64,000 bases of DNA from Paragonimus skrjabini miyazakii. Lineage: Eukaryota > Platyhelminthes > Trematoda > Plagiorchiida > Troglotrematidae. The stretch spans positions 1-64,000 of the forward strand of contig JTDE01021233.1 in NCBI GenBank assembly GCA_014338405.1. Direction: 5' to 3'. Both the position numbers and the translations under genes were made by a program. The notes below the pieces were generated by a model. That model was not told the DNA's origin and ran no database searches. It saw nothing but the letters and a program-made list of their open reading frames with translations. Below, one piece after another: positions 49,001 through 61,000 of the stretch (its first letter is position 1; each line of letters opens with the position of its first letter).

Positions 49001-52000
49001 AACGTCCGCAGTACACGGATCAGTTCTCTAAATATACGCACGTACAGAATGAGTGGTCTATTGTAGACACTTAAAAATTTGACCGTAGTCAGAAACAGCA
49101 CAGCACTACATGAATAGGCTTTTGTAGTTGCGTCAATTTGATTTATCTATAGAGCATAAACGTTGACGAGCATCTCATTTTTGGCTCTTAATGGTGTAAT
49201 GAAAGCGCCCGTCCGCTGGAGTAGAGGTAGTCGGAATGGAACCTTGAATGACGACGCGTGGAATCTGTTGTGAAAATAGCAATAATATGTCATACGGACG
49301 TATGGTAATAATGTGCAAACGTTCGAAGGGTAATCTAAGAATCTAGCAATCCGGTCAGTTGTTGGTTCGCCGAAGGGACAAGCTTACTACCACAAAGAGA
49401 GTTAGTGACGTTGTTACTGCTAGTAGAAGGCAGACAAACCGGAGGTGTTCGAGCATAACGCATAACTGAGTCGGGTGGTTTTGCTTAGGAAGTCAGACAA
49501 ATATGATTACTAACCAGTTACGCGAATCAAGATTATAACAAGAAAAGAAGATATAATGGGAAATGTGATGTCACAGTGACGAACAAATTGTCCACGATTT
49601 ACATAAGGTCACATCTATTGAAAAGTACGAATTTAAGTGAAAGCAAAAGAAGCCCACCAATTCAACAGCAGGAGCTCTAGCTAGTCAATGTAGCTGAACA
49701 CGTGCGAAATGAAAACAACAACTGTTCCGTTTATGCGTTGTGTTTGTAGGCCAATCAGTCACAAATGTCCACTTTTTTATGTGGTTTGACAAGTTATAAA
49801 ACGATCGAGGAGTACCTAACAGAATGGATACAAAGGAATGTCTGGTTCAATTTATGTATCTAAAACAAACGATGTTGAATTCCAAACACATTGAACATGG
49901 GCAAAGTAAACTGGCGATGTGATGGATCGTCTGCTACTGTGATAGAGAAAGGTCCTGAAAGACAGTGTAACGTTCGTTGGCATATTTACTTGTTACGCCT
50001 CCTCCTCATTTGACCAACGTTTACTTACCAATTGAAGCACACATAATTCGTTGAGCTGACTACAGAATGGCATTATTACGACGCTACGTGTGCGTGGACT
50101 ATTTTCCTCGGATTAACTACCTTGAAGGTAAGTTTATTCCCATTCATTATTGCATTTGATGTTATTCATTACAGAATCATCACGAGTTGATCAAGACAGT
50201 CTTTTGACTTTGATAGGCCTCGGGTGCATAAATTCGGGTAGAACACTTGTCGTATCGACTTGTAAGCCAAGCAGTCGCCTATAGACAATTTGATGAGGTA
50301 AATACAACAAGCATGTTTGAATTCCGGATCAAACTTAAAACGAGTAACGCAAACTGCCACTTAAGCTTACGAGAATGCACCCTCAAATATATGATGCAGA
50401 ACCGAACTCCCATTTACAACAACTTATTGAGTACAGAAATCTTACTACTTTACACGAAAATATTTCTACCGAACGACGCAGCCTCGTCACACTCAAAATG
50501 GACGAGAGAAGAAAGAACCTGAAAGCACAGTAAGAATCACCGAGTGTGGTCTTGAAAGTAACAAGAACTAAAATTATTTCAAATAAAGAAAAGACTTCTA
50601 AGAATTTATTTCTATTATCCGCCATTCAACGTGACAGAAAGGCATAATAACAATTACGTGTAGAAAACATTGATCTCTCATACCATGTAGTGTTCACTGG
50701 CATATGACTGACCGAATCATATATAGACACACAATTATCAGAAACCTATATCTGTACGATTTTCTGATAAACAGCGAAGCCGTTTGTGGCTGATGATAGA
50801 ATGTGTGCATTAAACGTTAGCGATTGAAGACCGACGCATGGAATTCGATTGACCAACCAATCCAATCGGGTGAATCTTTTCACACTTTCTTACTGTACAA
50901 ATCTTACTGGTTCAGGAACAATGGGCTAAAGTTGAGTGCTTAACCCACCCTCACCTAAACAGAGTGGCCATGAGAGCTTGCAACCACTAGCTCTGAGGCT
51001 ATGACACATCACGACACAAAAGGTGAATGGATTGGAGTTGAAACACAAACACGCAAATATACAAGCCCAGATACATGCTTATCACTTGCGTCCACTTGGC
51101 ACACTTATCAATGTATGGACATTTATTCCTGGGGAATTCAAGAGAACAGTGATAATCTTTTTCAATTTGATGTTTTTAATCAAAAACAAGTAGTCCAAAT
51201 GGCTTCAAATGACCTAAAGTTTAAAGCAAGGAGGAGGTTACAAACAACACTTAGAAATGGCGCGAATCTATGTACATCAGGTTCGGTATAGTGAAGCTGT
51301 AAGGGAAAACTCAAACTATTCCCAAAATCTAATTGAAGTGAAAAACATTGTAACGAAATCGTAATATTGCTGAATTACCTAATGCTAGTTACATCGACAA
51401 ACAATTACACACAACGGGTCACCAAGTGGTAATCCAGATATTTCCCTACGATTGTGAGCAATATACCTTTTTCGTAGTGAGTATTCACTAGAAGCCGAAG
51501 ACTCGAAAGTTATGGTTGGATCGCAGTCAAGGCATCAGCTACCCCCAGTAACCTCACTACTTCTGTGTGCGCACGGTCTATAGTTGGATCCGTTAGTTTT
51601 AGTCACTATTCGCTAATCTACCCCCCGATCGAAGAGGTGTTACTATGTATGTATACGCCTCATAAGAGACGGAACTTTTACTACAACTTTAGAATGTTTT
51701 TCCGAATAAGCGACTGAAATCAAGATAAGCCAACTCGAGCACAAGTCCCAACAGTGTGGTCCACACTGAGTGCTCAATCCAAGTTCGCTGAAGGCAAATA
51801 CATTCGTTCTCTGTCGAATAAGCCCACTATGCATGACGAGGTATGTCATTACCAAAAGACAGCGACCACAGGTCTGCGACTACATAACATTGGAATAGGA
51901 ATCGATTACTCATGTAATTAGTATCACCGGTCTCCAAATCAGTGTGAATTGCATGGTAATGAAAGTCATCTAAAGTGCCGCTTGAACAACAAATCATTTT

Positions 52001-55000
52001 CCAAGCGGACGATAAGAATGCTTAATAACGATGTCGCAAGTGTGACAAACGAAATCGTCCATTTAAAAACAAAATAACAATAAACGGATTCAAAACTAAA
52101 CAGAAAAAAGCTGCAGATAGAAGCAGTCGCGTTAAATGGAATTCACATGTCGTCGATGAGTAAATTTGAATGCATAGGGACAATAAATTAAGGCTTGTGG
52201 TGCTCTTCATTTGCTTTATTCTAATGACCACTCTGAGTTTCCACCAACAAGCTTGTTCACACATTCAGTAGAAAGGCCTATTAACGCACTGCTCGATGAC
52301 ACAAAGAATGACGAACAAAATTCTTTGTGACTTAGAGCACTTGATAATGATGATGATTATGATGATAGACGGGTAAGGTGATGGTGAAATTCGGAATATT
52401 TTAACGTAACCTATAAATTCTGATGTAGCAGTAGCAGTGAAACGTTGCTGTCCAACTTTAGACGTATGAAAAAACGTGTCTACCAGGTTAACTACAGCAG
52501 GATAAATTCGATTATGACCAACCGACGAATGTCATAGATGTATCTCTCTAGTATTCTCGGTATTTTTCACGTTAAAACGTCCCCTTTCGTATTAGATACG
52601 TGGTACAAAAAAGGAAGTTCAGTCAAAACTTGTACGCAAGAACGTTTCCAATTGACTAACTGAAAGTTGTTCTGGGGAAACAGTGTTCTGTTATCGGTTG
52701 ACTTTGCCGGTCAAATGGTTAACGAAACGATCCTGCTGACTGAGGTCAACTGTTGCAAACATGAATGCGGATAGACGATCGATGCATCAACTGCAAAAAT
52801 AACTCATACATATTCTTGCAATTGACAAACGCATACAATGCCCCACTTAAAAAAGGCACTTTTTACAAGGAATGCTTCTACAGTAGTGATGTGATCGTCA
52901 TTATGAACCCGATAAAGACGAAAGAACATACCTTTAACTCCATCAAGGAAAGAACATTTTGACCCCACTAGTCAATTTATTCCTTGTGAAGAACTCGGCA
53001 AGTCAAACCATGACATAATTTGACCAAACCCAACTGTCCACTGTAACCAAGTTCAACGATTAAGCCCGTTCTCAGGGTTCGCCATTTTCGAATGTCAACC
53101 ACCACAATACAGTCGTGTCCGTTTGTGTAATTCCTTGGACTACGGCTTCCGCTTTGCCAACCAGGCTAAAAATTAGTTACAGATCCTGTCAGCTGATAGA
53201 GCAGCTATAAATTCTACTTCGTGCTTCCAAATAGTATACACCTCATGGGAACTAATCGTAAAAAGAGTGTCACAATTCAGCACAGCTAACAGAGTCGAGT
53301 TTGGGCATGATGTTTCTTTCTCGGGATCACATCTAGCTGGAGTCCAGATACTTCACAACTGAGACTTTTCTAAATTCTCAAAGCTATTACACCGCTTATC
53401 AATAATAAAACTACTTAACGGTAGTACAATTGCAATGTTCAATAGTGGCGTCAGCGTCAGTGTCGTCGAATGGAGTATGTGGCTAAGGAATTGCAGACGA
53501 ACTGATGCGGTATCCGGGCTCTTCAAAATACGAGATGATGAATTCGTTGTGTGCGCAACCATTCCACTTAACGCGAACAAAACGACGGAGATCATAACGG
53601 TCAAACACAAACAACCCATTCACAAATAAGTCAGGGTACCAAACTACAGAGGACAAATTTGCACAAAGCGTTACACGACCTTAATATCAACGACAATCGG
53701 ATACTCATTAAAGTCGAAGTGAGGCATGCATTAGCTACTGACTAATTACCTGGATCTTTTCACGTTTGAAATTCAATAACCACAACGCTGTCTATGCAAA
53801 CAAACTGACGCTGACAAGGTCAGTGATAGTGAAAACCTCACTGATGAATTGGGAGCAGACAATGCACTCGGGCATCGGCTTCACAAACGAATAGATTCAC
53901 GTGTTTACCATACGAGGACAAAGTGCATTAGTGGCTTGAGAACTACAGCAGTATTTGATCAGGTGTTAGCGCGTGGCGTGGTGTTTAAAGTTCATCTGTA
54001 GTTGGCAATGAAAAAGTACAATCACGTTGTCACACTGTTGCTACGGTCAGTTGCATTCATTTGCAAGTAAGATTGTCCATATTTTCAGCTCTCAAGATAA
54101 TATCGCAACCAGAAAGGGGATCATTCAAACAGTGGTGAATTTAAACGTTTATCATCTTGCATTTTGCTAGTTAAGTTTAAAAAATCTGGTAGTGGGCAGA
54201 CTTCTCTTCGTCTGTTGCACGGTATGCCGCACTGCCGCAAACACTTGGCGGTGTACAAATCAACGGACGAAACTGAATTCATACACTAACCTCAGTTCTG
54301 TGAATCAACCACAAGCCATACGTACGGTGCTGTAATGATTTAAAGCGAACTGTGACGGAACTCACAGTTTTCAACTTTGCTTTGCGCATGTGGTCCACAG
54401 AACGCGATGAACTTGTTCGGTACAATCCAAGTCAGATCACCATTTTCCACTTTCTGCAAAAGAAGAGTGAGCAGAATTAGGGTATGCGATACAAAGAGTG
54501 ATGGGCTTATTGCCACCACCTTTTCAACAAGGATTTACAAGCAGTAAGATGAACGTGACGAACAAGTACCCACCTCATAGTGTTCATATTCATCAAGATT
54601 GAAATTGGCAAAGTCCAGAAACCTGTTGTTCACCGCCTGAATGTATGGGATCGAAATGGAAACCGTTACATAGTGTGAAGGTTATGAAGCGTACTTTTAA
54701 TCAATCACGAGGTTTAAACTAATCGGATGGCGAATACAAGTTGTACGTGGACCGGGAGACCACCCACATCAACAATTGGAAAATAATTCAGATAAGGTGG
54801 CTGGTATGAGTTTAGAACTGCCATCTATACTCCAACGTATGCTTAGATATGGACTAATACGTTAATGGCTCGTTCAAAAGTTTGCTGAATAACAACCCCA
54901 TTGAAAACAGCGAATGGTTGCTGAGAGACTGTCAGAATAGTACATTCACTACACCAGTCAAGAACGCAAGTTTGACCTAAACGCTGCTAGACTTGAATTT

Positions 55001-58000
55001 CACAATCGCCAAAACACAGGACAGGGTAGTTCATAGATTCAACAAATACTGAATCTAGAGAACTGCCTTGTGTTAAACGGTATATTTCTTGCAACAGCTG
55101 ATGCACTAAATTAATGAAGGATAACCGTACGAAGTACCAGCAGAGGAGTCACAGTACCAGACAAAATTAATAAAATGGAAACAGATTTGTGTCACCCAAC
55201 ACGGATAAACTCTTCCAGCCCATCCGTATCATTAACCTGCAGTGTCTATCAGTCATCGAAACTAACAACGAAACAGACGGCACACACTCGATAGCAATCT
55301 AAAAGGCTGAGTCACTGGGAGGAATTCCTTGAAGGTCAATTTGACGGGTCTTCATATTAAACTGTTTCACCGCCATATGTATGCAATAATGGGANNNNNN
55401 NNNNNNNNNNNNNNNNNNNNNNNNNNNNNNNNNNNNNNNNNNNNNNNNNNNNNNNNNNNNNNNNNNNNNNNNNNNNNNNNNNNNNNNNNNNNNNTACCTT
55501 GCGACGGATCTTGGAACTAGGGTTCAAGGGTACGAAGTCTCCCCAACAAGCCAAAAGAGTACAGAAAACGAATAGCTGCAAAGAAAGGCAAAACTATCAG
55601 TGTAGGCACGTTTGTCAGAGTATACAATCAAGAGGCTTTTGCAACACATTTCGATAAAAGTTTACTGAGAACAGCAAGCCAGTCAACAGTTGAAAACCAG
55701 AATAATGTGACGCTCAATCCTCCAGTGTCGACTCAACAGCCTCAATGTGACGAATTTATTATGACAAATGAAGCTGTACAGATCGAAAAGTAATCCTGAA
55801 CATGATAGCTGTCATGAATTTTTAAAAACGAAAAACGAATGCAAGAAATTTGTATGACCGATCATTCGCTGGACAACAGATCAGAGAATGCTCCGGATAC
55901 TGTTGCCTTCTAAAGTTGGTGTACAACACAAAACATCTTTACGACCATCATATGAACTGAAGAGCTGCTCAAAACTTGGTTCTGGAACCGCTTACATGTA
56001 AACGTAAACAGTGCCCGATAACTGTTTGTTGTGATCTAGATTCAAGGTTGATGATACGAGTAACACAACCAGTAAGATAAGTTTTCGAACAGAGGAAGGT
56101 CTAAAAGCTGTTTTTGTGGACGGCGAAGGATGCGGCATGTTCATGATATGAGCACTTGATGATATACACATTAACTGAATTATGTGGGCTTACCTTGCTC
56201 ACTGCACACAAACAGTCCAGCAATGTGAGGCGATAGACACTTGGTCCCATGGAGGCATCTCTGAAGAAGAGAAAGAGGGAAACACTGGTGGACTTACTTG
56301 AAGAAGGAAGTGTGAAAAATACCCACACCATCAAAGAGCAAATCAATTCGAATTGGAAAGGTGTACGAACGTTGAGGAGACGGTCGGATCGATACGGAAC
56401 GCCGCCGCGGTACAAGGCAAGCTGGCTTCAGCACGCAGAGAACACACCAGTGAAGACAAGCTAGGTTGTGACACGGCCGTGGCCATATTGATCCTAACAT
56501 TACGCTTGGTCAGATAACAATAACATGGTCATACCCACAAAAGGTCGACAATTGTTGCCTTCTGCAAAGATTGCATTGCTAAGACAGCACCCTGAAAGTG
56601 GTTCGTGTAGAAATGTATATTTTAAAAGCATGTGAACGTTCTCAAGACACTTCATAGAAAGAAAGAGAACACTGAACTATAGTTGTCTATTAGTACCACC
56701 AATTATGGACAAAAAGGGGCCCGATTTTATTTTCTTAAAAACGAATGTTGCTGACATTCTGCTAACCACCAAGGTCAGCGGCCAGCACAAGGCCTTGAAA
56801 CCACTCCTCGATGACCGACTACTAGAGGTGAAGCATGTTAACGATATCGCCCCAATGTACAGTGCTACACAAGTCATCTAAGCCATGACTGATTGGGGAT
56901 TTCGAATCGTCCCCCTCAGCTAGCACTCCACTGCGGAAATGTGCAGAATGCTACCTCAAGAGTGACGAGAATCTACTTCTGCGTGCAAAATCTACAGCGA
57001 GACATTCGAAGAGGTTGATAGGTTTAATAACGTGCAATTTTGTCAGATGCGTACGTTTGTCTAACGAACTAGTAACTGAACATCCAAACCCTAGGTGTTG
57101 TTTGCCAAACTCTGCACCTATAGCGCTGGCGTCATAACACCCTTGTGGTGAAGGATTAGCTCTGCTAACCGTTACCGGAGTCTTAGTTGAGATCGAAAGG
57201 ATAACATTAAATCACTATCGGATTTGCCCTTGAAAACTGCGTACATGGGTACCTTTTGAGACTTTGCGTTCCCGTCAACAATTCAATTTTAAAATTGAAC
57301 ATCACCCACACTCGATCGCGATCTTTGCATTCAGATAAACCTTTCGGCTAGCCCACTTCGAAAGGAAGCACTAGACTTCCATTTTAGCTTGCATATGCAC
57401 ACAAGATAACTTATGGATGATGAAAACTCATAGATATGTCCCTCAGTAAGCAGGTATTCTGCTCTCATGAGGAACGCTCCAGATTCAAGTAGCAAAGTTT
57501 TACAGGTCCTATACGTCCGGATGAGAGAGTACCCAAGCGTCATGCTCTTGACGAATTAGACGCGGTTGGCTTAACAGTCGGTGTGCTCATACAAAATATT
57601 AACCCACAGTACTACACTGTCGGTGATCTGGACGAAGAAAACCGAAACGTTTCCAATCGACACCTACATGTCTTTACTGGAAAGTGGGGGCTGACGTCAG
57701 TCATGAACATGAAAGATGGAATGCGATTAATCTAAAATCGAATGCCTTAAACCACTCCAACAGCAAGGAGTGATAATACAAGTTTATCCCGACTGATCCG
57801 TACCAGCAGGTTAAAGTATTTCACTTTGAATGGCATGCCAAAGATTCCCAAAGAACGATCCTAAACATGCGTAAGTCATAGCTTCGCACGCCAGTATAAT
57901 GACCAACCAAGATTCTCAGGTTCATCCATTAACAACTCAGTCCAAATAGCCTGGGTGTCACTTTTGCTTGCAGAATGTGCCGGAAAGTGGAACACGAGTA

Positions 58001-61000
58001 AAAGTAAAATATGTTCCCTGGACGTGCCGTCTCTTACAAGAAACAGTTCACTGCATGTGATTAAACCGGAGAAACGAACGCGAGACTGTGTGTTACGAGC
58101 ACTTACACTACTCTTACGCTATATGTTGGACACTCGAATGAAGTTCAACGGTGATATACACCGACAAACAGATGGGGTAACAACGGAATCTGCTGAGTCT
58201 TCTCTCAACCTATAACATAGTGGAGAAGCCAGAAACACATCTACACAGGATAATCAACGATAAGCGATGTACGATGCGAGTAAGTTGACAGCAGCTTTGT
58301 CATGCTACAGTACAAAATGGAGTTGGTGTTCATAGCAGTAACGTTTAATGAGACGTGTTAATCTCCGCCACACCTTGGAGGCGCGCTGTATAACATATTA
58401 GATGTGGCGCCAAAGAACAAAATTAGCCAAATCGGAAGTGTTAGGGGGCGCAACCTTTAACTAGGCAGGCAAGGCGAATCGCTCAATATCGATCGATCCA
58501 GTCTCGGGGATAATATCATCTGTGAGATTGTGCAAACCTACCGGTGGAATCAAACATCAGTTGCTTGAAGTGAAGCTGGAGTATTTCGATATGCATTGCC
58601 TGGGGCCGATTTGGTGCGGGTGGAAGAATCTGGATTATTCCACTCAGTCAATCAGACTACAGCCGCGTGGTCGGATGCTTATAGGTGCCAGCGCTATCTA
58701 ACTCGTTTTTTCTGGCCTGGCAGCTGACGGCCCCTATGGCTTGATTCGGCCTAACGCAACAACTGCCATATGTGACCGCCCCGTCTGATTTGTTGTCTTG
58801 AAAGGCATGTGTGGTACTTGTTTGTCACATACGTTCAGAGCCTCCGTGGTTTGCCTTGCGACTCGTTTCCAATGTACCGTGGTACTTGCGCCTGCAACTC
58901 CTCAGGTTGCGCCGATAAACTGAGCTCATAGTCAAAGGGACGATCCGATAGAAAGGCATGTTTACCAGAAACCAGCTGGAACTTGACAGCATACACAGTT
59001 TCACACCAGATTCCGTTTCCATCCAACAAGAGAAACAGAATCTTCATTCGTATGTTCAAAACGAGTATGAACATGATCAGGAGTAAGGTGGGTCAAGCAG
59101 CCACCTACCACAACAATGACGTGGAATAACCTATGGGAAGAATGTTACCAAAAAGACCCTAAGCAGCAGAAATAGAAATGTTATAAACTCTTGCACGCTA
59201 TTGACTGCGGCACGCTGTCATCTCGGATAGCATTTTTAACCAGTCATTTGAATGAGCATTTAGATCCTAAGCAAGCAGATGACATCTGCCCAGTTTATAT
59301 AAAGGAACAGTCGGAGTATTGAGATTTCGGAACCATGTGGTGGCTTGCCGACCACGCGGTTTGACCTAACCGTTAGTGGACTCAATGCATAACGCCTGGT
59401 TCGATAAACGTTCAACTGGTATGTGGTGTACCTGACAGAACTATCATAGTCTATCCAACCTAATTATTTTGCCAAGTGATCGCGTATCATCAGCGTTCCG
59501 AAATACGTGCTGGCGGACGAACGCGTTGCTTATCCGACTATTTCACTTGATGTGGATGTGGGACAACGATGGTCAAACACAACCATTCTGCCGATATTTT
59601 TGTCACGGACTGAAAAGGTTTTCAAAAGGTAGGGTAAGACAGAACGTACAGAAGCATTATATACCACTCCTTTCAACGGCAAACGGAGGTCATTTCGTCG
59701 CCAAAGACAACGTAGGTTAGCAAAGGTACCTCTGCCTTTGCTAACCTCGCTGGTATCTTATCATCAGTAATACAAGATGGCGGGATAGTGTTACTTAAGC
59801 ATACGAAAATGCCCATAAACTCAAGCGGATCGCCTGCAATAAAGAGTGAATAAGAATGCCTTAGTTTCGAAGAAAGCACCACCTGAAACAGTTTTGCCGG
59901 TTCCAACATCAACCTCTATCCACTATTCTTGAAAAGAGATAGGCAGAGAAAATTTCTTACAGGGGGTTTGTTACGCTTCAAGGACAACTATTCTGACAGA
60001 GAGCCGTTAGGAACGCAATAAATGACGAGCCCAGTTGTCTATGTGGTCTGGTTGAGACTAGCTGAACTGTTCCTCAAAATCCTCAGCTCAGCTGCCAAGT
60101 CAGCGCGACGAATCGGGGACAAAAAAAAACATTTAAATGTGGTTTTAATGACAGTAACTCAGAAGTCAGTACAAACGAGTCGGAGAAAGCAGCTTTTCAC
60201 TACTCCAGTATGAAAGGGGTTGCGGCATCTTTTTTATTGTTAGATCAACTGACGTTCTCGGTCCCTGAGCAAACTTTCAGTCAACTAGAGTTCAACTTTT
60301 CCACGGTCTCCGTCATGTTCACAGCCAGGAAGAAGCGAACGATGTTTGATCATAAGGTTTACTGACTGGTCAGAAATTCAATTCTGTCGCAACTGTACGG
60401 CTCTTTCGGAAAATACCATTTCACATCGAACTTTCATAGCTGCTGCGATTTGTTTCCGGTGTGTGTTAGGTTTCCTCACTTGATTCGAAATGGGCAATTT
60501 GTTCACGAATATTTCCTGGCAAGCGCTCTTTACAACCTTCCCATTCGAATACCTGGTAATTGTCTCGAATTTACGAATGTATGGCCATAAAGCAAATGGC
60601 AGGAAAAACCGGACACACTTCATGACTTGAGTGCAGAAGGCCGGTCCAAAATGCACGACACTCTTTAACAGAATGGCGCACAGGTAGGTCTCCACGTAAC
60701 ACAATGCCTCTCCCTATGTTGAAATGTGGTGCTCGGAGTATAGAAACCGAGAGATGTACGCAGCTGCAGCAGTATTTCACCACTGTCAGTGCGATGTGCT
60801 TGGAAACCAAAAGCACTGCCCAGCCGGTTCTCATCTGGAAAAAGCTGATCAAGTTGAGTAGTAAAATACCTGGCCGTTGTAATGTCAGTGTTTGGTCTAC
60901 TTCGGAATGTCGTAGGATATCGTAGAACGCATACAGTGTGACACCTGAATTGATGTGTGACGGAGTGTACATTGGTATGAATGCATAACGTTTCTCTGAT

